A DNA stretch of 64,000 nt, taken from assembly GCF_030272615.1 (NCBI RefSeq), contig NC_081408.1, positions 400,671,889 through 400,735,888 on the forward strand, in the 5' to 3' direction. The first letter of the stretch is position 1, and each line of letters opens with the position of its first letter. Below the pieces are notes generated by a model. It saw nothing but the letters and a program-made list of their open reading frames with translations, was not told the origin of the DNA and searched no databases. The position numbers and the translations under genes were made by a program. This document shows positions 22,409 to 32,063 of this stretch, one piece after another. Origin of the DNA: Cryptomeria japonica (lineage: Eukaryota; Streptophyta; Pinopsida; Cupressales; Cupressaceae).

Positions 22409-22526
22409 GGTTGCCTTGAGGTACACCATCAAATTTCAGTTTAAACATCCCATTTGATGGTAGGTTCCATTTGATGTTAGCACCCTGGTTTATTTGGATT
22501 AACCCACAACACCCTTGAATGGGCAC

Positions 22527-23557
22527 TATAAATATATTTGGAATGGAATAACGAATGCTATTTTGATTTTCATGAATATTTTATTGTTTTATTGATGACA
22601 TGTTTTACCTTGCTATTCATGTTTAAAATCCAGGTACTTGAAAAAAAAAATACTATTTTCATGTTATGTAAATGGAATGCTATTATGTACTACACCCTTA
22701 ATCCTAAAGTGTGCATAGGGATATGAGTAGTCAGCTTGTGGCTACAATTGCTCGTAACTAAATTATATAATTATTCATATTGTCTTATATAGGTAGTTAA
22801 GCTCACTTGGGTGGCATCCAAGGCATAATTAGGGTATATATAGGAGCTAGTGGTTTGTTTATGACCATCATGTTGTATGTTGTGTTCTTATAGAAGACTA
22901 TTAGAAGTAGTCCCCTTGAAATGGCTTTACTATTCTCAAGTATTTGTAGGACATTGCCTATTATATCTTCCTCTTTTGCAAGTTTTTTCATTACATCAAG
23001 ATCAAACTCTGTGTTGTAGTATATGAGTCAACAATGTTTACAAGAAGTAAAGAGTGTTATTTGAGGAAATGCAATCTGGTTTGGAAATTGTTAACAAGAC
23101 TCCAAAACATTTGTCATCCTTAAATTTTGGTGAGTAAAATAATGTATGTAAAGACCATAAAAAACACTACATAACATAATTATTTCTGCTATTAACATTA
23201 TCTTTTTTACAAGTTTGTAAAGCTCAAGTGCTTATCCTCTAGACAAGCATTGACAAATTAGTATAAATAGCAGGTCTGTTTTTTTCATTACAATTACACA
23301 AGTGACGAGACAAGGAGCAAGCTCCCTACATAATGTGTTCACTAGGAGTCCCACCATCACTAGATTACCTTTAAAAACCTACACTCAAGATGTTGTTTTG
23401 CCAAGGCTAATTAGGGAAGTCAATGTGCAAATCTTATTTTGAGAGATGATTAATTTCATTTTGTAATTTACACTTGTTTATACTTAGCACTAACCTTAAC
23501 TGCAGAGTTGCATTAAGTCAACTCTTCATAAAACAAAACTAAGAGGACCTTTCTTTC
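22527..23557. other. No gene recognised
   Basis: AT-rich, with no repeat borders or protein similarity that I can support. Remnants of the upstream LINE ORF2 might be expected here but are not legible. Confidence 0.45.
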
Positions 23558-23837
23558 TGTAATGTCCCCAATTTGAAATATAATTTAATAATGAATAATA
23601 ATAATAAAATTAAAATACAAAAGAATAGAAATAAAAATTAAATAAAAATATGAAAGAATATAATTAAACTCCCCCAAATATGAGGTATAAAAGGGAGATG
23701 AGAACTCAGTTGAAGGGGGGATAATTTGGGAATCAGAAGTGCAGATCTGATTTAAATAGGAAGTGCAGATCTGATTGTGAAAGGTCGTGTCCCTTTCAAA
23801 GGGCAGAAATAATGAAGAGTTGCACTCTTTCAAAGGG
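23558..23837 (+). repeat. LTR fragment of the TGTAATGTCCCC family
   Basis: Starts TGTAATGTCCCCAATTTG and runs into a TATAAAAG box at 23686-23693. GAAGTGCAGATCTGATT occurs twice 25 bp apart, as does CTTTCAAAGGG. It is cut off at 23838 where another LTR begins. The missing 3' part was not found. Confidence 0.5.
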
Positions 23838-24085
23838 TGCTAATTATTAAAATAATATTATATCTATTCTATAATGGTCATCTTAGTTGTCGACTTAGTT
23901 GGCTTTTTTAGTTTGTTTAGTGTAACTACTACTTTTATTAGAAGGTGAGTTAGCTTTTTAGTTTTTAGCTTTTTAGCTTCATGTTGAAGCTTCAGGTAAA
24001 CGGTTCGTTCTTTTTAGAACACCGTCTTGTAATTCGCTTTATATACATTGTATATTTGTAAATATAATCATTCAATTATTTTTCA
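23838..24085 (+). repeat. Short LTR (about 248 bp), 5' copy
   Basis: Shares with 16551-16827 the order AATAATATTA, CTATAATGGTCATC, TTAGTTGTCGAC, TTTTTAGCT words, GAACACCGTCTTGTA, a TATATACA box and an ATTCAATTATTTTTCA end. It is followed by internal sequence (24086-26850) in which a LINE is nested and which ends in the T-rich array at 26632. The borders are less certain than for other LTRs here. Confidence 0.4.
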
Positions 24086-24206
24086 TGGAATTTATTTCTA
24101 GAATTTTTTTTAAGTGATTTTTTAATGAAAAAAATCCTTAGTACTTTTTTCATTGAAGGGAGGGTTTCTGGGAATCGTGGCTGTGTTCGTGTTTTTTGGA
24201 TCCGCA

Positions 24207-25766
24207 TTTTTTTTTTGATTGGTAATTATTGCTTTTTTATATTAACATCGAGATATAAATCTGGCTTGAACTAGGTGGGGGTTACAACAAGGGAACTCCC
24301 TCCCCAGACAACCAATGCTCCAAAGTGCAAGACCCCTTAACAGGTCATCTGTTACAAGTTGTTCTAAAACCATTCTTATCATGGGAACGAAAAACTATAT
24401 TGAACGAAAAATCCTCCCTAGCCCACTTATTTCTTTTCCTTTTCACCTCTGTCCATCCCTCCTCGTGACCCCTAACATCTTGCAGCTCTTTCTTGTATCC
24501 ATCAACAGGAGATGGTCGAAGCACTGAGCTTCTTACACAACCTTGCTTTACCTTCTCCTTACTCCCATCTTCACAAACTACCTTTGGGCTATGTTTTGTT
24601 CTCGCTCCTTGATTACTGTCATGTTCTGGTGTGTTGACCCTGGAGCCAACATCAATGTTGGCCTTAGCCAAAGTACCTGAAACATCTTCAGTAATAGAAG
24701 AAGAAGTGTCAGCACACAAAGATGTGGCATGCTCAGCTCCTATCCCCATAGAGGCTTGTGAGATATTGTTTTGGTTGCTGTTTTCCACCACATAATGGGA
24801 ATCAAAGACATCTTTCCACCACAAACTTTGCTGTTTTGAGTTCTTCTGCTCACAACTTGCAGCTAAATGGCCCATCTGGAAACAATGACGACATCGAAAG
24901 GGAATACCCTCATAATCCATTGATTGTAGCCACTTTCCTTCTCCATATTTCAAAAGCAACTCAACTGGAAAACCCTTTTTTAGATCCATTTCTACCAGAA
25001 TACGAGCAAATGTTGTGTGTTGAAACCCTAGGGAACCCTCATCCGCTCCCAAGAATTTACCTAGTGAGTCTCCAGTAGCCTCAAAACATATTCAAACTAG
25101 AATTGCAAAGGATGGTATGGAAGTCTTACCCACATTGGGACTTTGTCGAAAGATTTCGTGGTGGGATTGAAGGTCAGGTACCACGGTTTCAGGAACAATA
25201 AGAATTTATCCTCCCAACTCCATTGGAAGTCATAGAGGACCTTCTTCCGGTCTGATTCAAAATAAAAAACAACCACGAAATGGCCTCGTTCCCCTGGAAA
25301 AATCTAGACATCTCCCTCAAGAATGGGTTTTGAGAAAGTTGTGATCCATTTGTGAAGATCACACAAACTTGGCCAGACACCCTTGAATCTCCTGATTAAA
25401 CCCAGTTCAGAGAAATGTTTTTCATTTTCTTTTATTTCGTTATCTATCTCCTCCCCTAGAAGTATTGTCGATCTATCTGCTGTTGGAATACCTTGAAAAT
25501 GGTTCCCGTGTTTCTTTGTGGCTCTCGCCAACCTCCTTTGCCCCCATGCCACGATCGATGGTTCTGCTAATGCCGTTCTTGAAAGCATTTCGTCTCCCTA
25601 ACGATATACTCATGAGAAATTCTTGTTGGCAGAGAACCTTAGCTGGTTTGGACTAGGGGAAGCGCCCATATCCCATCCTTACCCTTGTCGTTGTGGAAAA
25701 AATCATTTGCTTGTCACGTGGTTCCACCTCTGCAAACCCTAGCGTACGAGAGCCTTGACAGCACCA
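24207..25766 (-). mobile_element. ORF1-only LINE (HAL1-like), with poly(A) and TSD
   Basis: A retroposed unit on the - strand. The 5' end is near 25766 (TGGTGCTGTCAAGGCTCTC), followed by a short 5' UTR, ORF1, about 128 bp of 3' UTR and a poly(A) tail (10 T at 24207-24216 on the + strand). Flanks TTTGGATCCGCA (24195-24206) and TTTGGATCCACA (25767-25778) match at 11 of 12 bases and run into T tracts on both sides, as expected for LINE target-primed insertion. There is no endonuclease or reverse transcriptase. Because both ends are present, the lack of ORF2 is not ordinary 5' truncation. Confidence 0.65.
24345..25588 (-). pseudogene. LINE ORF1 (DUF4283 + CCHC knuckle), few lesions
   Basis: Plant L1-type ORF1, an RNA-binding chaperone of the retroposition particle. 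The start is the ATG at 25588. A DUF4283 domain follows (SELGLIRRFKGVWPSL; then, past a TAG where DV*IFPG is read, GERGHFVVVFYF, KPWYLTFNP and KVPMWVRLP). Beyond a further stop and one frameshift near 25050, the frame 24345-25052 carries FARILVEMDLKKGFPVELLL and the zinc knuckle CRHCFQMGHLAASC (zf-CCHC_4 type). The C-terminal tail is low-complexity and basic and ends at 24345. There are about three stops and one frameshift, so it is non-coding today but recent. Nothing like ORF2 follows before the poly(A). Confidence 0.75.
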
Positions 25767-26631
25767 TTTGGATCCACATTTTTTTCTTGACAAGGGTTTT
25801 TGCTTGCATTTGGTGTTCGTCCTCCCCATGTTCGTGTTGCCTGTTTCTGAAAATCGTGAAGGATTTTTTTCTTTGATAGATCGCGACATTGTTTTGCTAA
25901 AAAATTCATGGTTTTTAAATCTAAAAATAGTGGGCTGTATTTCAAAATTTTTCAGACATGTTCTTTCTGGAGCAGCTTGTGATGTTTCTGCAAGCATTTT
26001 CCGCATCGATGTGCCCTTCTTTCCATGGTGTAAGGTTTTCTGCCCATGCGCTAGCTTTCTATAAGGTGCAAAACGCGATTTTTTTCTCTCCTGACTTTTT
26101 TGTGTCTGATTTTCATCGGGTTTCGGCAATTTTTTTTTTTTCGAATGAACTTTTTCATCCGCGCGTTGGGGTTTTTGGCGATGCAATTCATATTCGCAAT
26201 GTGTTTTTGTGCTTTGCACGATGTGAATTTTGCGTTTATTTTTTTGGTGCGATTTTCGTGACTTCAACTTGTTGGTTTTCTTTTGGGTTACAGACGCAAT
26301 TTTTTTTGTTATTGGCAGCATTTTTTTTTTGCGCCGCGACGTTTTTAGACTGTGCGTGGTCTCAGAATTTTTGCCACGCGATACCTCTTGTTTTGTGTGC
26401 ATGGGTCTATTTGTTTTGGTGCAGAAAAAAAACCTGTAACTGTTAAATTTTTGGTTTTTTTGGCGGCGATTGTGAAGGACTTCCCGTGGACTTCCCGCAT
26501 GTTTTCTGCAAGGTTTCGTGTTCCTTTTTGGAGCGATCTGTTTTCGACCTTATCAATTTTCCACGACGTCAGTTTTCAACTTCCTGCTCGCAAGTTTTGT
26601 GGATTGGACGGGCTCTGTCGAATGCAGCCAG
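25767..26631. other. T-rich LTR-element internal sequence
   Basis: A GT/T-rich stretch with many TTTTTT runs and GCGATTTT words. It seems to continue 24086-24206 across the nested LINE. A lysine-rich - strand frame (25653-26402) crosses the LINE border and is therefore not a gene. Confidence 0.4.
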
Positions 26632-26835
26632 AGTGTTGGGTTTTTATATTTTTTTCCTTGAAAAAAAAATTGGGTTTTTAATAATTTTTATCCCAAAAAA
26701 TTATTCCTGGTTTTTTATAATTTTTTTGCTTAAAAATTTTATTTCAGGTTTTTATAATTTGTTTTCCTTAAAAAAATTATTTTGGGTTTTTCTAGTTTTT
26801 CCCTTGAAAAAAATTATTTTTTTAGGCTTTATAAC
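26632..26835. repeat. T-rich imperfect tandem array, second copy
   Basis: Five imperfect units with TTGGGTTTTTATAATTTTT and CCTTAAAAAAATTATT, matching the array at 15408-15620. It supports a shared origin of the two regions. Confidence 0.6.
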
Positions 26836-26885
26836 AATTCTGAAAATTAATCACTAGCTGCAATGGCTCTCCTTATAATTTTGGC

Positions 26886-26955
<70 letters not shown>
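26886..26955. repeat. (TA)n(GA)n microsatellite
   Basis: About 10 TA units pass directly into about 24 GA units, interrupted at most once. Confidence 0.95.
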
Positions 26956-26958
<3 letters not shown>

Positions 26959-27579
26959 ACAACAACAATATAACATGACAATTTATAATCTAAGTTGCAG
27001 GGTTCGCCCCTGGGAAGCCCTGGTACGGGTCCGGGTTCGACCGGGTCCGTGGTACGGGTCCGGTTCGACCCGGGTTCGACCAGGGTTCGTAAAACCCAGG
27101 GTGGGTTCGACCCGGGTCGAACCCAGTCGAACCCGGGCGGACCCAGTCGAACCCGCGTGGCTGGGCGGCCCAATAAGTTAAAAAACAAACCAAATTTTTT
27201 TTTTTTTTCAATTCCGCCTTTAAAAAAGCGAAAATTATAACCTAAAAAACACTTCTAAAACATCTTATTGACACATTTCACCTCATTTGTGTTGCAAACA
27301 AATTTTTTATGAGAGCAGGTTGAAGAGAGGTTGAACAAAATTTGGCTTCCAAGATCAAAGAGGAGGAGTTGAAGACTGATTTTAGAAGCTTCAACAAGTG
27401 TTGCAGCATCATTTCCATACATTTTCAAGCTTCCATTGGCAGCAAGAGGTAGGTTTTTAAACATTTTTTTCCAACTATTTTTGTTTCACAAATTGTCAAA
27501 CATGAAACTTGAATTTTTTTTCATTATTTAGTTTTTGTTTTTGAATATGTTTATTTTATTTCTTGCCATAGGAACTAGA

Positions 27580-28719
27580 ATGGCATCTACATCTTCCTCC
27601 ATTGGCAATGAACAAGTAATTGCAAAACAAAGAAATGATCCAAATTCTCCCTTATGGAAATATGTGGACATTATAAAACAACTTCCGGGAGGTGGGGGAT
27701 TCCGTTGGAAATGCCATGGATGTGATATTGAACGTAATAGTTCATATTATCGAGTGGTAGGCCATTTGTGTGGAATAAAAGGAAGAGGCATCAAAAAATG
27801 CCCTGGCAAAAATGGTAAACCTATACCAGATGAGATAGTGATGAAATATATTAGGGAGCATGAGGCGGCAGAAGAGAGGGAAGCCCGTAGATTGAACCAA
27901 ACCGCATCAAAGAAAACAAGGGGAATGCAAGGCCCTTCTAATCCCAGTATTGTAGTAGAAGACCACCCCTTCTTTGCCACAAATGAACCTCAAAGTGAAC
28001 CACCCTTGACACGTAAAAGAACAAAAGGGCCTTTAGAAACCGCATTCCAAAATGAGAGTAGAGACAATGCTGATCAAGATATAGTAAGGTGCATTTATGC
28101 AAATGGTTTGTCATTCAATGTTGTTCGCTCCCCATATTGGAAGCAAATGATAAAAAGTGTTAATGAGGCACCAAGAGGGTATAAGGGCCCCGGTTATGAG
28201 AAGGTACGTGGAACATTATTGGAGAAAGAGGTGAAGAGGGTTGAAGATGCATTGAAACCCATAAGGGATTCGTGGGTTGAGACAGGTGTAACAATTGTTT
28301 CAGATGGGTGGAAAGATGCTAAAAACCGTCCCTTGATCAATGTCATAGCGGTGTCCCCTAAAGGGGCAATGTTTTTGAGAGCTGTGGATTGTGAGGGCCA
28401 AATAAAAGATGGCGAATTTATTGCAGAAATTCTCATCTCTGCCATTGAGTCTGTGGGACCCCGCAATGTTGTCCAAGTCATAACGGACAATGCAAAAAAT
28501 TGTAGAGCTGCTGGTTTGTTGGTTGAGCAACGCTATGATCACATCTTTTGGACACCTTGTGCGGTACATTCACTCAATCTTATGCTACAAAGGATTGGGC
28601 AAAAAATAAAATGGATCAGAGATGTGTATGCAGAGGCTGAGGACATCCAGATGTTCATCACAAACCACCACATGTCTCAAGGGATTTTTAGAACCTATTC
28701 GAATTTGGAGCTATTGAAG
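27580..28719 (+). CDS. hAT transposase, exon 1 (BED finger, DUF659)
   Basis: Encodes residues 1-380 of a 735-residue hAT transposase, which cuts and pastes the element at its terminal repeats. The start is the ATG at 27580. Just before it, TTGCCATAG could be the acceptor of a 5' UTR intron, and the longer open frame upstream begins at a TTG. A BED-type zinc finger lies near residues 45-74 (WKCHGC...GHLCG...KKC). The DUF659/RNase H-like core follows, with candidate catalytic Asp in VSDGWKD (about residue 242) and VITDNAKNC (about 303), then WTPCAVHSLNLML. The exon ends ...LELLK before GTAAGT at 28720. There are no stops or frameshifts. Confidence 0.88.
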
Positions 28720-28864
28720 GTAAGTGAAATAGTAATTTAATTTTACATTTTCTGATTTTTTTGAATTTTCAATGTTAATAATATCATTGTGTAAGCTATA
28801 TTGTGTATTCTTCTTTAAAGTTTGGCTTTATTTTTTAATAATTTGGCATTAATTTGTGTTATAG

Positions 28865-29563
28865 GTTGCTGAGACCCGTTTTGCATCAAACACAATCGTC
28901 TTAAGACGACTTGTGAAAGTTAGAGTGGCACTATGCAATATGGTGATCAGCACCAATTGGACTGTATGGAAGCAAAGTAGCACTGAGAGGGCAGGAAAAA
29001 TTAGGGATAGAATATTGGATGAGAAATGGTGGGATCTTGTTACATATCTCCTAAGTATCACTGAGCCCATCATGAGCATGATTCGCTATACAGACATGGA
29101 TAGGCCTTGCATAGGTGAGATTTATGATGGCATTGATTCAATGCTTGAAAAAATAAAGTTCACTATAAATGAAAAAGAGAATGATCCTCAGGAGAAATTC
29201 TTCAAAGAACTGGAATTAATTATTGTAGAGAGGTGGAATAAGATGACCACTCCTTTGCACCTTCTTGCCTATGCCTTGACACCTAAGTACTATAGCAATC
29301 AGTTTCTTGATAAACCAGGAAGGATTCCACCATGGAGAGATCTAGAAGTATCTGATGGGTATAAGGCAGCATTTCTTAGACTATATCCCGATGATGATTT
29401 GCGAGATGTTGTTACAAATGAGTTCATAGAATTTGCAAATGGGAATGGTCTAAGTGTTGATGCACTTCGTCATAGATCCAAGAAAGATGCTCATAGCTGG
29501 TGGTACTTCCATGGCACATGCTTCCAACACCTACAACCCCTCGCTATAAAAGTTTTATCACAA
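28865..29563 (+). CDS. hAT transposase, exon 2
   Basis: Residues 381-613. The intron 28720-28864 (145 bp) starts GTAAGT and ends GTTATAG. The exon opens VAETRFASNTIVLRRLV, the conserved block after the DUF659 core in plant hAT proteins, and continues through the helical part of the fold (KWWDLVTYLLSITEPIMSMI; LHLLAYALTPKYY). The length (699 bp) keeps frame with both neighbours. It ends ...KVLSQ before GTAAGT. No lesions. Confidence 0.88.
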
Positions 29564-29693
29564 GTAAGTTTAATTAATTAAAATTTTTAATTTACAAGTT
29601 TTAGTTTATTTATAGTTTACTTTGTCTTCATAGGTTGCTAGTAATTTTATTTTTATTAATGTATAACTTTAATTGTTTACTTTGTCTTCATAG

Positions 29694-30062
29694 GTTGCTA
29701 GTTCATCTGCTTCAGAAAGAAATTGGAGCACATACTCTTTCATCCACTCAGTAAAGCGCAATAGGCTGCTATCAAAAAGAGCGGAGAATTTAGTATATGT
29801 GCATTCCAACCTACGTCTTCTTTCACACAAACAACATGACTACACACAAGGGGAAACAAAGATGTGGGATATAGAGCCAGAGCATACTGATTTGGATGCT
29901 CCTGGTTCTCAGCTTCTTGCATTGACACTTGATGACTCGGAAATTGAGCCAACTTATAGTGCAAGTGCAAGTGGCATTGGCTCATGTAATGTCAATGTCA
30001 ATGAGGATGAGGAGGAGGAGGAGGAGGAGGATGAAGAATTAGATGATCCATTTGATGATTAA
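29694..30062 (+). CDS. hAT transposase, exon 3 (dimerisation domain)
   Basis: Residues 614-735. It contains the C-terminal hAT dimerisation motif SSSASERNWSTYSFIHS and RLLSKRAENLVYVH, needed for multimer assembly, then an acidic tail with a run of Glu. The acceptor is TTCATAG at 29693. An identical 26-base acceptor region ending at 29633 lies 60 bp upstream, but its use would give a stop after ten codons. The stop is TAA at 30060-30062. The reading frame is intact through all three exons, so the element may encode its own transposase. Confidence 0.88.
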   Translation, partial: VASSSASERNWSTYSFIHSVKRNRLLSKRAENLVYVHSNLRLLSHKQHDYTQGETKMWDIEPEHTDLDAPGSQLLALTLDDSEIEPTYSASASGIGSCNVNVNEDEEEEEEEDEELDDPFDD

Positions 30063-30636
30063 ACTTTTAAGTTTATATTTTTGAAAGTTGAAACAATGAT
30101 ACTTGAATATTTTGTCATTTTGATATTAAACTTGATGTATATGATGCTATTATCAATTATGGTATGATCATGATGCTATGATTACAAGTTTATGTTTGTT
30201 TTGTTGTTCATATGATGCTATGTGACATGCATATTTTAATTCATGCTTATAGGCTTTGATATATATATATATAATATATATATAAATTTACATGTTTTTG
30301 TACTAACGAACCCAAACGAACCCAAACCCCTTTTCAAAATTTTGCCGTACCGGCGTACCGGGTTCTTCGAACCCGAACCGGAACCCGAACCCGAACCGGC
30401 AACTTAGTTTATAATGATGGATGATGTTTGCAGAAGTCTGCATGCCAACCACTTTTCAAAAAGAAAGTTTTTTTTTGTACTTCTCACATAATACAACACT
30501 TGACCAAACCATGGCCAACACACCTTTGATCTCTTTTGCAACTGACAATAATAACTGACACTATATCATATCAAGAATTTTGAAGTTTTATGCTTTTTTG
30601 AATGATGATCAGAAACCCAAATTATTGCTGTTAATA

Positions 30637-31953
30637 TGTAATGTCCCCAATTTTTATGGTGACATTTAATTAAATTGATTTTTATCAAAATATAAATGAA
30701 ATATTCATATGACGACTTAATATTAATTAATTTAATTAGATAACAATAAAATAATAAAATATTATTATAATGTCACTTTATTAAACAAAGTTTTCCAACA
30801 TTCAAGTCGGCCTTATCTTCTAGAAAGTTCGTGGAGGTCTTTATAAGGAGGCTTGCTGGGAGTTGTGAAGCATGCTTATGGATTGGATAAACAGTTTATG
30901 ATTTCTGGAGATGAAAACCTTCAGGAGTTGGAGAGAAGGGCTGGATGAAACCCTAGTTCTTCCAAAGGGGTGGATTCGTGATGGTGTCTACATTTGAGCC
31001 AAATTTGTGAAGTCTCCTTTGGAGACAAGTTTGCAGATAAGTTCTATCATCAGATTCCTATAAGATAGTATTTGTGCGGCTGGTTTATATTCTGAATTGG
31101 GATAACGGGAATATTATATTCTAAGTGTTGTAGTTCATACTCAGTGACCTTTGGGGGTTTATGATTTTGCCGAAATAATAAAGGGAGTCGATAATATTCT
31201 TTGTGGTGAATTCTACATATATATTTCATTTTGAGGATGGATACTATGAAATCGTGGTTGGGGTCTATTGTTTACAATCTGCGGAATAATTGAATCGAAT
31301 AATGTTGTGTGACGGTGGGCTGATTAACCCGACTCCTCATTTGGCTTTCTTTTAATATCCGTGTGAGAATATAGGAGCAAGTATTATATCATCGATATTC
31401 TGGAGTTATTGATGAACGGAGGCACTTATATTGGTTAATCAATCTTATATTTATTGGGCTAACCTGTGCAAAGCCTGGCACGGAAGTATTTGCATGTAAA
31501 CAGAGAACAGTTGCAACGGTGTGTAGGAGTTCCAGACATAGCAAGAGCAGACAGCGATACAGATCATTGTCTCTACCGTAAGTGGCACTGAGAAGTACTG
31601 GAGCTTGTAATAAATTGGTAACCCAAGACTTGATATATTTTGGAGCTTAGATGAATGCGTAGGAACTTCCAATGCTAGCATTCAGCCTTCTATATCTTGT
31701 ATCGACCTCTTGCCTGTCCTACCCATCAAATAAAGGGTCAGAGATTTTTTGTAATAGCTATGTATCTGTCAAATAGTCTTATTAAGCTAAGCATCAATAT
31801 TTTGGTTCTGTTATTATTTCTCTACAAGTTCTGAATGACATATATGTAAATCTGAAGCAAACATCTAATATGTTAAAGTGGTTCAGAATGGAATGCATTC
31901 ATCTGTGACTTTTTGTGGGAGTTTTGCTAGAATTTGTGTTTAGGGATATTACA
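30637..31953 (+). repeat. 5' LTR (1317 bp)
   Basis: Starts TGTAATGTCCCCAATTTTT and ends TAGGGATATTACA. By eye it differs from the 3' LTR by scattered substitutions (a few percent) and one 17-bp indel near 30681. Confidence 0.9.
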
Positions 31954-31954
31954 G

Positions 31955-31966
31955 TGGTATCGGAGC
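31955..31966 (+). promoter_or_regulatory. Primer-binding site, initiator tRNA-Met
   Basis: TGGTATCGGAGC one base after the 5' LTR, one mismatch from the canonical TGGTATCAGAGC. Confidence 0.85.
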
Positions 31967-32063
31967 TGTGCATCCTGCTAGCCTAGGGGTGATAGTCAAA
32001 GATGGATAAGATTATTGATGGTTTGGAATATTGTGTTAAGATGATGGAAAAATTTGTGCAAAC

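Larger units (their letters stand above)
19062..22526 (-). pseudogene. LINE RNase H domain, split by an LTR insertion
   Basis: C-terminal RNase H-like domain (RVT_3 type) of a plant LINE ORF2. The N-terminal half is at 22409-22526 (IKWNLPSNGMFKLKFDGVPQGN) and the C-terminal half at 19062-19406. The C-terminal half runs from ASNVGCNIRG, in another frame, into GTSNETEAQALPFSLQNCIK, IIIEGN and QHCFREGNKYANTSANYA before the stop at 19062. FDG and EGN correspond to family residues around the metal-binding acids. A 3002-bp solo LTR interrupts the domain, with its GGTTG duplication on both sides. Removing it restores ...VPQGN/PRASNVGC. Reverse transcriptase is not seen further right. Broken by the insertion and frameshifts. 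Confidence 0.7.
26990..30407 (+). mobile_element. Apparently intact autonomous hAT transposon
   Basis: A 3418-bp DNA transposon. Its ends are CTAAGTTGCAGGGTTCG (left) and, inverted, CTAAGTTGCCGGTTCGGG (right). The 8-bp duplication TTTATAAT lies on both sides (26982-26989, 30408-30415), the hallmark TSD length of hAT. Both sub-terminal regions are GC-rich arrays of GGGTTCG/CGAACCC (27001-27165; 30305-30398), likely transposase-binding sites. The interior encodes one three-exon transposase without lesions. A small (TA)n stretch lies at 30258-30290. Confidence 0.88.

Noticed and set aside
25653-26402. 249-codon Lys-rich open frame on the - strand
   Set aside because: It crosses the precise LINE/TSD border at 25767 and is simply the complement of T-rich LTR-element DNA.
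26975-27240. Arg/Pro/Gly-rich open frames on both strands
   Set aside because: They are made by the GGGTTCG array at the hAT end. Every frame of such an array is open.
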